NCBI RefSeq assembly: GCF_018408855.1 | Contig: NZ_AP024324.1 | Location: forward strand, 62,001-126,000 | Length of the DNA stretch: 64,000 nucleotides | Source: Caballeronia sp. NK8 | Lineage (GTDB): Bacteria; Pseudomonadota; Gammaproteobacteria; Burkholderiales; Burkholderiaceae | Direction: 5' to 3' | Shown: piece after piece, positions 16,694-26,072 of the stretch | How positions within the stretch are numbered: position 1 is the first letter of the stretch | How the letters are laid out: the number at the start of each line of letters is the position of its first letter | Made by a program: the position numbers and the translations under genes | Notes under the pieces: model-generated | Seen by the model: the letters and a program-made list of their open reading frames with translations, nothing else | What the model was told of the DNA's origin: nothing | Database searches by the model: none

Positions 16694-17260
16694 CTACGCG
16701 TTTCGGTTGCGTTCAGAACTCAAAAAATCAGCCGCAGAGATAACTTTCGCGTAACCGAAACTCAACGCCGCCATGAAAGCGGCATGCACCTGAACGGCCG
16801 GAACACTCACGCCCTTGAACTCGAGCGCGTGGGTGGCGCAGGCATCGTGAATCACGGTGGTCTCGAAGCCGAAGTCGTCCGACGCGCGCGTGACGGCGTC
16901 GATGCACATATGGCTCATAGCCCCGATGACCACGACTTGCCTGACGCCCTGAGCATCGAGAATCTCGCGAAGATCCGTCTCGCGAAAGGGATTCATGTGG
17001 TGTTTCACGATGACCCGCTCGCCGTGTAGAGCCGCTGCCTTCCTGTGCAGCTGGGCGCCGTCGGTATCAGGCAAGAAGAACGTCGCGTCCTTGGCGAGAC
17101 TTTCATGCCGGATATGGACGACAAGGTCGCCGTGCGCCCTGAAAGACTCGATGACGGCACTCGCATTATCGGCAGCGGCTTCGATGCCATCGAGTATCCA
17201 CTTCCCTCCAGGGAAGTAGTCATTCTGAATATCAACTACTACTAGTGCTCGCTTCGTCAT
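16694..17260 (-). CDS. Isochorismatase-like cysteine hydrolase
   Basis: A 188-residue hydrolase of the isochorismatase superfamily. The catalytic triad is visible as Asp10 (VVVDIQNDYF), Lys86 (VIVKHHMN) and Cys119 (GAMSHMCIDAVTR). Members cleave C-N bonds in nicotinamide, ureidoacrylate, carbamoylsarcosine or similar amides; the substrate here is not known. ATG at 17260 has GAGGTGAA upstream and is preferred over a codon at 17284. It is convergent with the LysR gene and divergent from the secreted cupin gene across 377 bases. Confidence 0.9.
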   Translation of the reverse strand: MTKRALVVVDIQNDYFPGGKWILDGIEAAADNASAVIESFRAHGDLVVHIRHESLAKDATFFLPDTDGAQLHRKAAALHGERVIVKHHMNPFRETDLREILDAQGVRQVVVIGAMSHMCIDAVTRASDDFGFETTVIHDACATHALEFKGVSVPAVQVHAAFMAALSFGYAKVISAADFLSSERNRNA

Positions 17261-17637
17261 GTTCGTTTCACCTCGAAATTTCAATAGGGACGAGGCCCGC
17301 AGTCGGGCCTGCCTCGCGTAGCGGCTCTCGTTGCGTCATGCAAGAGAGCGGCTGCAGTGCAACAGGCAAAATGCTGCCCGATCAGCGCGAGCGATGGAAT
17401 CCACGAACGGCAGAAAGCACTGTTCGCGCAACGAGATCAGTCACGTACTGCGAATCAAGGTCCAGGCTGAGAGGCGATCTCCGCCTTTCTCGTTTCGCGA
17501 AAGATCCTTTCGGGCTGGCCTCGTTTCTCACATTCCAACGTCGGCCCATACTGCGCTTCATCGATCACCCGAAGCCTGACACGCGGTTCCGGCTTCGGGA
17601 TTCTTTCAATCAATTCAGGAACACAAAGGAATACACC
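17261..17637. other. Divergent intergenic region, hydrolase to cupin
   Basis: These 377 bases separate two divergent genes and must hold their promoters. I see no gene-like frame, hairpin terminator or clear palindrome in it. Local GC is lower than in the flanking genes. Confidence 0.35.
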
Positions 17638-18096
17638 ATGTCATTCGCCACCAAAGCCAAACGACTCGCAGCTGCGGCTGCATTGCTCGCAGCAATCCCC
17701 GTCCTCGCCGCGACAGCCGGCGAGAAAGTCGATCTCTACGCGGACAACTCGAAGGTCGTGCCGGTGACGGAACTGAAGTTCTATCAGAACAAGGAAGGCC
17801 TCACCATCGCAAACGGGTGGGGCGATCCGGCGGCGAGCGCGCACAGCAACTACATCAAGATGGCTGGCGGCACTGCCAGCGGCGTTCACACGCACACCTA
17901 CTCGTACTACGGCGTCGTCATTGCCGGCGTGGTCGCCAACGAAGCGCCTGGCTCGAAGCAGGATCATCCGCTTGCCGCCGGCTCGTACTGGTACCAGAAA
18001 GGTGGTGAACAACACGTCACGAAATGCATCTCGCAGACGGAGTGCATCTTCTTCGTCACATCCAAAGGTCCGTTCGATTATCTGCCTGCGAAGTGA
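17638..18096 (+). CDS. Secreted cupin-fold protein (DUF4437-like)
   Basis: A 152-residue exported protein. A signal peptide with Lys-rich start and Ala/Leu core is present at about residues 1-27 (ending LAATAG). The body is a small beta-barrel: SNYIKMAGGTASGVHTHTYS, where HTHTYSYYGVVIAG is a cupin-type metal site, and QKGGEQHVTKCISQTECIFF, with His plus two Cys in the second half. It looks like the DUF4437/ChrR-like cupin group, whose role is not established. ATG at 17638 follows AAAGGAATACACC. It precedes an MFS gene by 86 bases, so co-transcription is possible. Confidence 0.8.
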   Translation: MSFATKAKRLAAAAALLAAIPVLAATAGEKVDLYADNSKVVPVTELKFYQNKEGLTIANGWGDPAASAHSNYIKMAGGTASGVHTHTYSYYGVVIAGVVANEAPGSKQDHPLAAGSYWYQKGGEQHVTKCISQTECIFFVTSKGPFDYLPAK

Positions 18097-18182
18097 GCTT
18101 TGGCTCCCACGGCATGATTTGGTGGTTCCAATAAGATTCGGATTCCTCGTCAAACGCCGTAGCCCCTATCGGAAAGCAAATC

Positions 18183-19733
18183 GTGGAATCAGCAGAACCT
18201 GAAACGTCGGAGAGCGGCTCGCGCCGCCTCTCCTTGAGCAGAAACAAACTCGCATTGGGCGCCATATGTCTCACGTCGTTGATGTTCGGTCTCGAGATAT
18301 CGAGCGTGCCGGTGACGCTGCCGGTCCTTCAGCGCATCTTCGACGGCAGCTTCGAGGACATGCAATGGATCGTGAACGCTTACACGCTGGCCGTCACGTC
18401 CATCCTGATGGCTACCGGCGCGCTCGTGGACCGGTTTGGAAGAAGAATCGTATTCCTTATCAGTCTTGCGCTGTTCGGACTCACTTCGCTGCTCTGCGGC
18501 CTGGCTCAGAGCGTTCCCATGCTGATCGTCGGGCGCGCGCTGCAAGGTGCGAGCGGCGGGGCGATGCTGATCAGCCAGATCGCCGTGCTGTCGAATCAGT
18601 TCACGCTGGGTAGCGAACGCGCCAGGGCGTTCAGCGCATGGGGCGTGCTGCTTGGCATCGGGCTGGGTTTCGGGCCGACGATCGGCGGCGCGCTCGTGGA
18701 CCGGTTGGGCTGGGAATGGGTTTTCCTGATTCACGCTCTCCTCGCCGCCCCCACATTCCTGCTTCTGTGGTTCGGGGTGGAAAAATCGAGCCATTGCGCC
18801 GGGCGCGCGCTGGATGTTCCCGGCATCGCCACGCTTTCGATCTGCGTGTTCGGGCTGGTGTTCGCCATCACGCGCGGCCCCGAGAAGGGATTCGCGAGCG
18901 CATACACGCTCACGATCGTCGCAGGGGCGGCGCTGGCCTTCGCCGCTTTCATCCGGGCCGAACGAGTGAGCAAACAGCCTGCGTTTGATTTTTCGGTCTT
19001 CGGATCGCCCAGGTTTTCCGGCGCGCTGATGGGCTCGATCGGCATGAACTTCAGCTTCTGGCCGTTCATGATCTACATTCCGACCTACTTCCAGGTCGGG
19101 CTCGGCTACGATCCCATGACCACCGGTCTGGCGCTTCTCGCCTATACCGTGCCGACTTTGATTTTTCCGCCGCTTGGCGAACGTCTCGTCGTGCGCTTCG
19201 GGCCGGCGGTGGCGATCCCGACTGGCCTCTTTACTATCGGGCTTGGTTTCCTCCTGATGAAGCTCGGCAGCATCGCGGCACATCCTAGTGCGCTCACGAT
19301 GCTGCCCGGATGCGTATTCGCAGGGGCAGGCCTCGGTCTGACGAATACGCCCGTCACGAACACGACAACGGGCGCTGTGCCGGCCGATCGTGCCGGCATG
19401 GCGTCTGGCATCGACATGACGGCGCGGATGCTCACGTTGGCGGTAAATATCGCGTTGATGGGCGCGATCCTGATGGCCGGCATCCTGAGCCAGCTGAGAG
19501 CGCATCTGCCAGCGACCATCGACGCAACATTGCTTCGCCAGCTCGCCGAAAGAATCGTCGCGGGCGATGTGGACGCGCCTCGCGGCGGACTCGCTACCCT
19601 GCATGCGCTCGATCCATCGGGAGCCGTCCTGCGGGCCGCTTTAACGCATGGCTTCGGCTGGGCGATGATTTACGGGGGCGTCGGTGTCTGGCTACTGGCC
19701 AGTCTCAGCGTTCTGATATTTCGTCGTGGATGA
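18183..19733 (+). CDS. MFS transporter, DHA2 (EmrB/QacA-like) family
   Basis: A 516-residue permease with about fourteen hydrophobic helices, the size of the DHA2 drug:proton antiporters. MQWIVNAYTLAVTSILMATG, GALVDRFGRRIVF (motif A between helices 2 and 3) and GRALQGASGGAMLISQIAVL identify the family. It would export a toxic compound or metabolite by proton antiport. The start is GTG at 18183, with GGAAAG upstream. The last bases of the gene adjoin the sigma-54 promoter of the sensor kinase gene that follows, so the two are probably separate transcription units. Confidence 0.9.
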   Translation: MESAEPETSESGSRRLSLSRNKLALGAICLTSLMFGLEISSVPVTLPVLQRIFDGSFEDMQWIVNAYTLAVTSILMATGALVDRFGRRIVFLISLALFGLTSLLCGLAQSVPMLIVGRALQGASGGAMLISQIAVLSNQFTLGSERARAFSAWGVLLGIGLGFGPTIGGALVDRLGWEWVFLIHALLAAPTFLLLWFGVEKSSHCAGRALDVPGIATLSICVFGLVFAITRGPEKGFASAYTLTIVAGAALAFAAFIRAERVSKQPAFDFSVFGSPRFSGALMGSIGMNFSFWPFMIYIPTYFQVGLGYDPMTTGLALLAYTVPTLIFPPLGERLVVRFGPAVAIPTGLFTIGLGFLLMKLGSIAAHPSALTMLPGCVFAGAGLGLTNTPVTNTTTGAVPADRAGMASGIDMTARMLTLAVNIALMGAILMAGILSQLRAHLPATIDATLLRQLAERIVAGDVDAPRGGLATLHALDPSGAVLRAALTHGFGWAMIYGGVGVWLLASLSVLIFRRG

Positions 19734-19738
19734 GACGG

Positions 19739-19754
19739 TGGCAAGAGACTTGCT
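19739..19754 (+). promoter_or_regulatory. Sigma-54 (-24/-12) promoter of the sensor kinase gene
   Basis: TGGCAAGAGACTTGCT matches the RpoN consensus TGGCAyr-N4-TTGCw, with GG at 19740-19741 and GC at 19752-19753, the required 12-base step. Transcription would begin near 19765, about 27 bases before the ATG at 19792. It shows that the kinase/response-regulator pair is itself RpoN dependent, probably autoregulated by the NtrC-type product. Confidence 0.7.
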
Positions 19755-19791
19755 CGTACAGGCTCCACCTCCATCCGCGATCAGGCTCTTC

Positions 19792-21257
19792 ATGCCCCGA
19801 CCGTCGTTTTCCACTCAGCTCTTCGCGCTCTGGGTGCTCGTCGCCGTCTTGTACGGCCTGCTGACGGCCGCCGTGTGGCTGATGCTTTCGTCCGCGCTCG
19901 GCGAGCGTGTCACGGCGGCGAAGCATCAGGCGGCGGCGGCGTGCACGGCGATCGCATCGCGCTACGATCTGTCGATGCAGCGCCCAGGCGAAACCAATGT
20001 CGATCTCATGCACGCGGTGCTCGATCTCGTGCTGATCCGCACCGACGGCATCGAAGGCGGTTTCTGGAACGACGCAGCGGCCGGCGCGCCCAACGGCTTT
20101 CTCGCCTACGCGTTTCCCACCTACGAAGGCAGCGGCGTCAAGCGCGATATCCCCGAGGCCGAGACGCCGCTCATTCTGCGCACGCTGAAGAACGCTGCGA
20201 GCGCGGGCCAGATGCAGGTCGATGTCGTATCGAGCGGGGCGGACGCCGTGATCGCCGTCGCCTGTCCCGTGCCGCGCCACACGGGGCTGCAGGCGTGGAT
20301 GCTCACGCGCGCGCGGCCGCCGCTCGGTCCGTACGGCGAGCGCGCTGCGACCATCCTGGCGGGCGTGCTCGCGATCATCGTCGTGCTGGCGTTGTTTCTG
20401 GCCCTGGCGCTCAGACGCTGGAGGCGCAACCTCGCCCGGCTGGAACAGGCGCTCGCGCCCGCTGGCGGATTCGAGCAGGGCAGGCGGCTCGAACGGCTCG
20501 GCGAGCGGGATCTCGACCAGATCGTCGATGCGCTCAATCGCTATGTCGAGCGCACCGAGCGCCTGCGGCGCGAGGCGAATGCGCTGAGCACGCAACTGGC
20601 GCAGGCCGAACGGTTCGGCGCGCTGGGCAAGATGGCGGCGCAGATCGCGCACGAGATCCGCAACCCCGCGGGCGCGATGCGCCTGAAGGCGGAAAACGCG
20701 CTCGCCGGCGACGGTGCGCGCCGCGAGGCCGCGTTGAGGGCGATCATCGAGCAGGTGGGGCGCATCGAGGCGCAGGTGACGAGTCTGCTCGCGCTCACGC
20801 AGCCGGTGACGGTGAACGCGCGCGCCGTCGATTTGCCCGCGTGGCTCGGCGACATCGTGCATACGCATGAAGGGAGCGCCGAAAGCCGCGCGATAGCGCT
20901 GCGCGCGGTCGTCGAAGCCGGCGCGATGCAGCCCGTCTTCGATCCCGCGCAACTGGCGCGTGCGCTCGACAACCTGATCGTGAATGCGCTGCGCCATGCG
21001 CCGCCGGGAGGCCACGTGACGGTGCGCGCGACGGGCGCACAATGCGCGGAGGGCGAACGGCTCAGGCTGGAAGTGACCGACGATGGCCCCGGCGTGAGCG
21101 CGGCCGAACGCGAGCGCATTTTCGAGCCGTTCGTGACGGGACGCCCGGATGGGTCCGGGCTGGGCCTGGCCGTGGTGCGGGAGATCGCTTCGGCGCACGG
21201 CGGCCGCGCGTATCTCGCGGAGGATTCGAACCTGACCTGCTTCGTGATCGACTTGCC

Positions 21258-21273
<16 letters not shown>
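19792..21273 (+). CDS. Sensor histidine kinase of a sigma-54 two-component system
   Basis: A 493-residue membrane kinase. Helix 1 is at about residues 8-33, a periplasmic sensor of roughly 150 residues follows, and helix 2 is at about 182-208 (ATILAGVLAIIVVLALFLAL). A HAMP-like linker precedes GALGKMAAQIAHEIRNPAGA, with the phosphorylated His at 287. The ATPase domain has N box (DNLIVNALRHAPPGG), G1 (VTDDGPGVS) and G2 (DGSGLGLAVVREI). An in-frame GTG at 19726 lies upstream of the sigma-54 promoter, so ATG 19792 is chosen. The gene overlaps the response regulator gene by 16 bases, so the pair is co-translated. The signal sensed is unknown. Confidence 0.9.
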
Positions 21274-22625
<1,352 letters not shown>

Positions 22626-22628
22626 GCG

Positions 22629-22671
22629 AGTGTCGGGATATCGGACAGCACGCGTCCGGTTTCCCGACACT
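22629..22671. promoter_or_regulatory. Large dyad, candidate enhancer site for the NtrC-type regulator
   Basis: AGTGTCGGGA (22629-22638) and TCCCGACACT (22662-22671) are perfect inverted arms; the symmetry continues inward with CGGA (22642-22645) and TCCG (22655-22658) about a centre at 22650. Fifteen of seventeen base pairs match on each side. It lies just after the response regulator stop and about 98 bases before the predicted start of the sigma-54 promoter, the usual distance for an enhancer-binding protein. It could also fold as a hairpin that ends the regulator transcript, though no T-run follows. Confidence 0.6.
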
Positions 22672-22721
22672 GCATGGCGCTACTTCACGCCGAACCATTG
22701 AGCGGCCGGGCTTTCATTCGA

Positions 22722-22737
22722 TGGCATGGCCCTTGCA
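22722..22737 (+). promoter_or_regulatory. Sigma-54 (-24/-12) promoter of the repeat-protein operon
   Basis: TGGCATGGCCCTTGCA fits the RpoN consensus, with GG at 22723-22724 and GC at 22735-22736. Transcription would start near 22748, and the ATG of the first gene is at 22770 with GGGAGTGA upstream. It comes directly after the gene for an RpoN activator and a matching dyad, so this is very probably the regulator's target. Confidence 0.75.
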
Positions 22738-22769
22738 GATCACTCCACGTCAAAGTCAGGGAGTGAATC

Positions 22770-23516
22770 ATGCAATCGATATCGACGAACCCGGTCCACG
22801 GCACGACCGCCCGCGTGCTGAGCGCGATCAATCTCGTCGTGCTGTTCGCGACGAGCGCGGGTTGCGCTGCTCAGACTCAACCGCCCGTTGCGCCGCCGCC
22901 GCCCGTCGCGGCAGTGGGCGCGCCACCGCCACCGCCGCCGCCCGTGCAAGACGGCGCGACGGTCAGCGCGCAAGCCACCGTATCGCGCTTTCTCATCAAC
23001 CCGGATGGCGATGTCGACGGCTTTCTGACCAGCGACGGTGCGCTCGTGCGCTTCCCGCCGCACATGAGCACGCAGCTCACCTCGGCGCTACGCCCGGGCG
23101 ACAGCGTGCGGATCGACGGCTGGCGCGATGCGGGCGGCAATCTCAAGGCGCAACGCATCACCGACGCGAGAAGCGGGCAGCAACTCATCGACCAGCCGCC
23201 GCTGCCGGGCGCGCCGCGCTTGCCGCGTGAACTGCGCGGCGCGGGGCTGGCACGTCTGAGCGCGCAGGGGCAAGTGGCGCACATCACCACCGCTCCGCGC
23301 GGCGAGCCTGACGGCGTGATTCTCGCCGATGGCACCGTCATCAAACTGACGCCTGCCGTGGCCCAGCAATTTCCGTCGCTCGTTCGGGCGGGCGCGCAGG
23401 TATCGGCGCAAGGCTACGGCACGCGCAATCAATACGGCACCGCGCTCCAGGCGACGTCGTTCGGTGCGCCGGGCAACCTGACTTCGCTCTATGACCGCGC
23501 GCCGCCGAGCCCATGA
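22770..23516 (+). CDS. Exported tandem-repeat protein of unrecognised family
   Basis: A 248-residue protein, probably a lipoprotein or otherwise exported: hydrophobic segment to about residue 31 ending ATSAGCAAQ, then a Pro-rich linker (residues 34-59). Two related beta-rich units follow: one starts VSRFLINPDGDVDGFLTSDG and contains RFPPHMS; the other starts near GQVAHITTAPRGEPDGVILA and contains IKLTPAVA. Each looks like a small OB-like barrel. I do not recognise a named function. The next gene encodes a cytoplasmic relative. It is the first gene behind a sigma-54 promoter, followed by a repeat protein, an MFS permease and a CHASE3 protein. Confidence 0.8.
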   Translation: MQSISTNPVHGTTARVLSAINLVVLFATSAGCAAQTQPPVAPPPPVAAVGAPPPPPPPVQDGATVSAQATVSRFLINPDGDVDGFLTSDGALVRFPPHMSTQLTSALRPGDSVRIDGWRDAGGNLKAQRITDARSGQQLIDQPPLPGAPRLPRELRGAGLARLSAQGQVAHITTAPRGEPDGVILADGTVIKLTPAVAQQFPSLVRAGAQVSAQGYGTRNQYGTALQATSFGAPGNLTSLYDRAPPSP

Positions 23517-23567
23517 GCGCGTCGACGTCCGGCATATTTTTATCAACGTCAAACAAGGATCAACGAA

Positions 23568-24128
23568 ATGCACTGGATCGACCCTGAAAGCCTTCCCGAA
23601 ACGCGCGGCACGGTCACGCGCTTTCTGCTGAACCCGCACGGTGAAATCGATGGCATCGTGCTCGGCGCGCGGCAAGCGCTGCAGGTTCACTTTCCGCCGC
23701 ATCTGTCGCGGCAGATCGCGCGGCAGGTCGCCGTGGGCGATGCGGTCCGTGTGCGCGGCGTGAAGCCGCGCGGCGCGGACATGGTCGCGGCGGTCTCGCT
23801 GGTGACGAAGACCGGCAAGGTCATCCTCGACGAAGGCCCGCATCACGATGGCGAAAAGCATCCCAAGCCGCACGTCGAACACAAGCCGATGGAAGCGAGC
23901 GGCGAAGTGCTGCTGTCGCTCTTCGGGCCGAAGGGCGAGCTACGCGGCGCGCTGCTCGACGACGGCACCTCGCTGCGGATGCCGCCGCATGCCGCCGCCG
24001 AACTGTCGACGTATCTCGCGCCGGGCGCGCACGTGCAGGCGTGGGGGCGCGGCATCCGGAACCGGCACGGGCGGACGATCGACGTGGATGAGATCGCCGA
24101 ACTCATCGACGCGCCGGTCTCCGCCTGA
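23568..24128 (+). CDS. Cytoplasmic tandem-repeat paralogue of the preceding protein
   Basis: A 186-residue protein with no signal peptide. It has two units like those of the gene before: VTRFLLNPHGEIDGIVLGA with VHFPPHLSRQI, and LFGPKGELRGALLDDG with LRMPPHAAAEL. A His/Lys-rich hinge (EGPHHDGEKHPKPHVEHKP) joins them and could bind metal. The shared RFL.NP.G..DG and FPPH patterns show common ancestry. It follows the exported relative by 51 bases and the MFS gene by 26, so it is in the same operon. The function is unknown; the pattern of polar turns suggests ligand or nucleic acid binding by an OB-like fold, which is only a guess. Confidence 0.8.
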   Translation: MHWIDPESLPETRGTVTRFLLNPHGEIDGIVLGARQALQVHFPPHLSRQIARQVAVGDAVRVRGVKPRGADMVAAVSLVTKTGKVILDEGPHHDGEKHPKPHVEHKPMEASGEVLLSLFGPKGELRGALLDDGTSLRMPPHAAAELSTYLAPGAHVQAWGRGIRNRHGRTIDVDEIAELIDAPVSA

Positions 24129-24154
24129 CTGAAGACCACCACGGTGAGCGGCTC

Positions 24155-25423
24155 ATGAATCCTCTCTACGCGCTCGAAGGACTGAGCTTCTTCATGGCCG
24201 ATGTGCAGGCGGGCATCGGCCCGTTTCTCGGCGTCTTTCTGCAGGCGCAGGGCTGGCATCCGGAGTCGATCGGCACCGTAATGACGCTCGGCGGCATCGC
24301 CGGCATGCTCGCGACCTCGCCGGCGGGCGCGCTCGTCGACGCGACGCATCACAAGCGCGGCCTCATCGTGGCGGCGGGCGTCATGACGACGCTCGCTTCG
24401 CTCGCGCTGTGGGTGTCGCATGGTTTCTGGATGGTCGCCGCCTCGCAGATTCTTACGGCGGTGACTGGCGCGGCGCTCGGTCCCGCGGTCGCGGGCGTAA
24501 CGCTCGGCATCGTGCGCGAGCGCGGTTTCGACCGGCAGTTCGCGCGCAATCAGGTCGCGAATCACGCGGGCAATGTCGTGGGCGCGGCGCTGTCGGGATG
24601 GCTCGGCTGGCGTTTCGGATTCGGCGCGGTGTTCGCGCTCGCGGGCGTGTTCGGCGCAATGACCGTGCTCTCGACGCTGCTGATCCGCCGCGATGCGATC
24701 GATCACGACAGTGCGCGCGGGCTCGCGGCCTCGTCGCCATCGTCGTTGTCTTCTTCGGAGCATGAGCACGCGAGCGGCTTCCGGATGTTGCTCACGTGCA
24801 GGCCGCTGCTGCTGCTTGCCGCCGCGCTCGCGATGTTCCACCTCGGCAATGCGGCGATGCTGCCGCTCTATGGTCTCGCCGTCGTCGCCGCGCATCAGGG
24901 CGAGCCGAGCGCCTTCACCGCCCAGACGATCGTGGTCGCGCAACTCGTGATGGTCGTCGCGGCGTTTTTCGCGAACCGGCTGATTCAACGCACGGGATAC
25001 TGGGGCGTGATTCTGATCACCTTTCTGGCGTTGCCGCTGCGCGGTCTGGTCGCGGCGATGTTCATCACCGCGTGGGGCGTGTGGCCCGTTCAGGCGCTCG
25101 ACGGCATCGGCGCGGGGTTGCAGAGCGTGGCGGTTCCGGCGCTCGTCGTGCGTTTGCTGCAGGGCACCGGGCGCGTCAATGTCGGGCAGGGCGTGGTGAT
25201 GACGGTGCAGGGCATCGGTGCGGCGCTCAGTCCCGCGCTGGGCGGCTCGATCGCACAGCATTTCGGCTATGTGGCCGCGTTTCTCGCACTGGGCGCGGTG
25301 TCGACAGGTTCGCTCGCGCTCTGGCTGTGCTTCGGCGCGTCGATCAGAAAAGCGTGCGGCAATTGCCGCGATGCCGCCGATGATCCGTCGCTTGCGCTGT
25401 CCGGCGCTTCTGAACGGCGATGA
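24155..25423 (+). CDS. MFS transporter
   Basis: A 422-residue major facilitator with about twelve hydrophobic helices. It begins MNPLYALEGLSFFMADVQAG and has the motif-A-like loop GALVDATHHKRGLIV after helix 2. No resistance-family signature is seen. The ATG at 24155 lies 26 bases after the repeat protein gene, and its stop overlaps the ATG of the CHASE3 gene (ATGA), so it belongs to the same sigma-54-driven operon. The cargo is unknown; it may import or export the compound handled or sensed by the neighbouring proteins. Confidence 0.88.
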   Translation: MNPLYALEGLSFFMADVQAGIGPFLGVFLQAQGWHPESIGTVMTLGGIAGMLATSPAGALVDATHHKRGLIVAAGVMTTLASLALWVSHGFWMVAASQILTAVTGAALGPAVAGVTLGIVRERGFDRQFARNQVANHAGNVVGAALSGWLGWRFGFGAVFALAGVFGAMTVLSTLLIRRDAIDHDSARGLAASSPSSLSSSEHEHASGFRMLLTCRPLLLLAAALAMFHLGNAAMLPLYGLAVVAAHQGEPSAFTAQTIVVAQLVMVVAAFFANRLIQRTGYWGVILITFLALPLRGLVAAMFITAWGVWPVQALDGIGAGLQSVAVPALVVRLLQGTGRVNVGQGVVMTVQGIGAALSPALGGSIAQHFGYVAAFLALGAVSTGSLALWLCFGASIRKACGNCRDAADDPSLALSGASERR

Positions 25424-26058
25424 AACGCGAGCGCGGGCGGTGGCGTATTCGTGAGTCATTCGACTGGCGTGTCGTGCCGCTCACGGCGCTCGTGATTGTC
25501 GCCGCCGCGACGTCCTACGGCTATCACCGCATCCTGCTCGCGCAACGCGACTGGATCGAGCATACGTATCAGGTGATGTCGACGCTGGAGACCACGCTGC
25601 AATTGATGACCGATGCCGAAACCGGCCAGCGTGGCTACATTCTCACGGTCAATGAAGCGTATCTCAGGCCTTACCTGCAGGCGATCGACGACGTGCGAGT
25701 ACAGCCAGCGAAGCTCAGGACGCTCGTTCGCGACAGTCCGGCGCAGCTTGCACGCGTCGATGCACTCGACCTCGCCTTGACGGACAAGCTTTCCGAACTT
25801 GCACGCACGCTGAGTGTTGTGAGGGAGCAAGGGACGGCGCAGGCGCGCGCGATGATACTGAGCGATGTCGGCCTCGAGCGCATGAACCGGATCCGGATGC
25901 TGATCGCGCAGATGCGCCCGTCGGAAACCGGACTGCTGATCGAGCGTACTGATCGCGCATCGCGAACCGAGCGCGCGATGCTCGTCGTGACGATCAGTCT
26001 CGCGATGCTCTCGATCGCGGCGCGGCTTGGGTTGCGTTTTGTTAGCGGCGGGAAATAG
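25420..26058 (+). CDS. CHASE3-domain membrane protein without kinase or output domain
   Basis: A 212-residue protein with helix 1 at about residues 18-36 and helix 2 at about 187-205. Between them is a helical extracytoplasmic domain with MTDAETGQRGYILTVNEAYL, the core pattern of CHASE3 sensors. Only some eight residues follow the second helix, so there is no HAMP, kinase or cyclase part. CHASE3 domains normally head histidine kinases, cyclases or chemoreceptors. Here the gene stops naturally and is translationally coupled to the MFS gene. It may pass a signal to the nearby kinase or hybrid kinase by membrane contact, or be a relic. Confidence 0.82.
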   Translation: MKRERGRWRIRESFDWRVVPLTALVIVAAATSYGYHRILLAQRDWIEHTYQVMSTLETTLQLMTDAETGQRGYILTVNEAYLRPYLQAIDDVRVQPAKLRTLVRDSPAQLARVDALDLALTDKLSELARTLSVVREQGTAQARAMILSDVGLERMNRIRMLIAQMRPSETGLLIERTDRASRTERAMLVVTISLAMLSIAARLGLRFVSGGK

Positions 26059-26072
26059 GGATCTCGAACCAT

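Noticed and set aside
19726..19791. GTG start of the sensor kinase overlapping the MFS gene
   Set aside because: It would lie upstream of the sigma-54 promoter and adds residues without family likeness; ATG 19792 sits at the right distance after the promoter.
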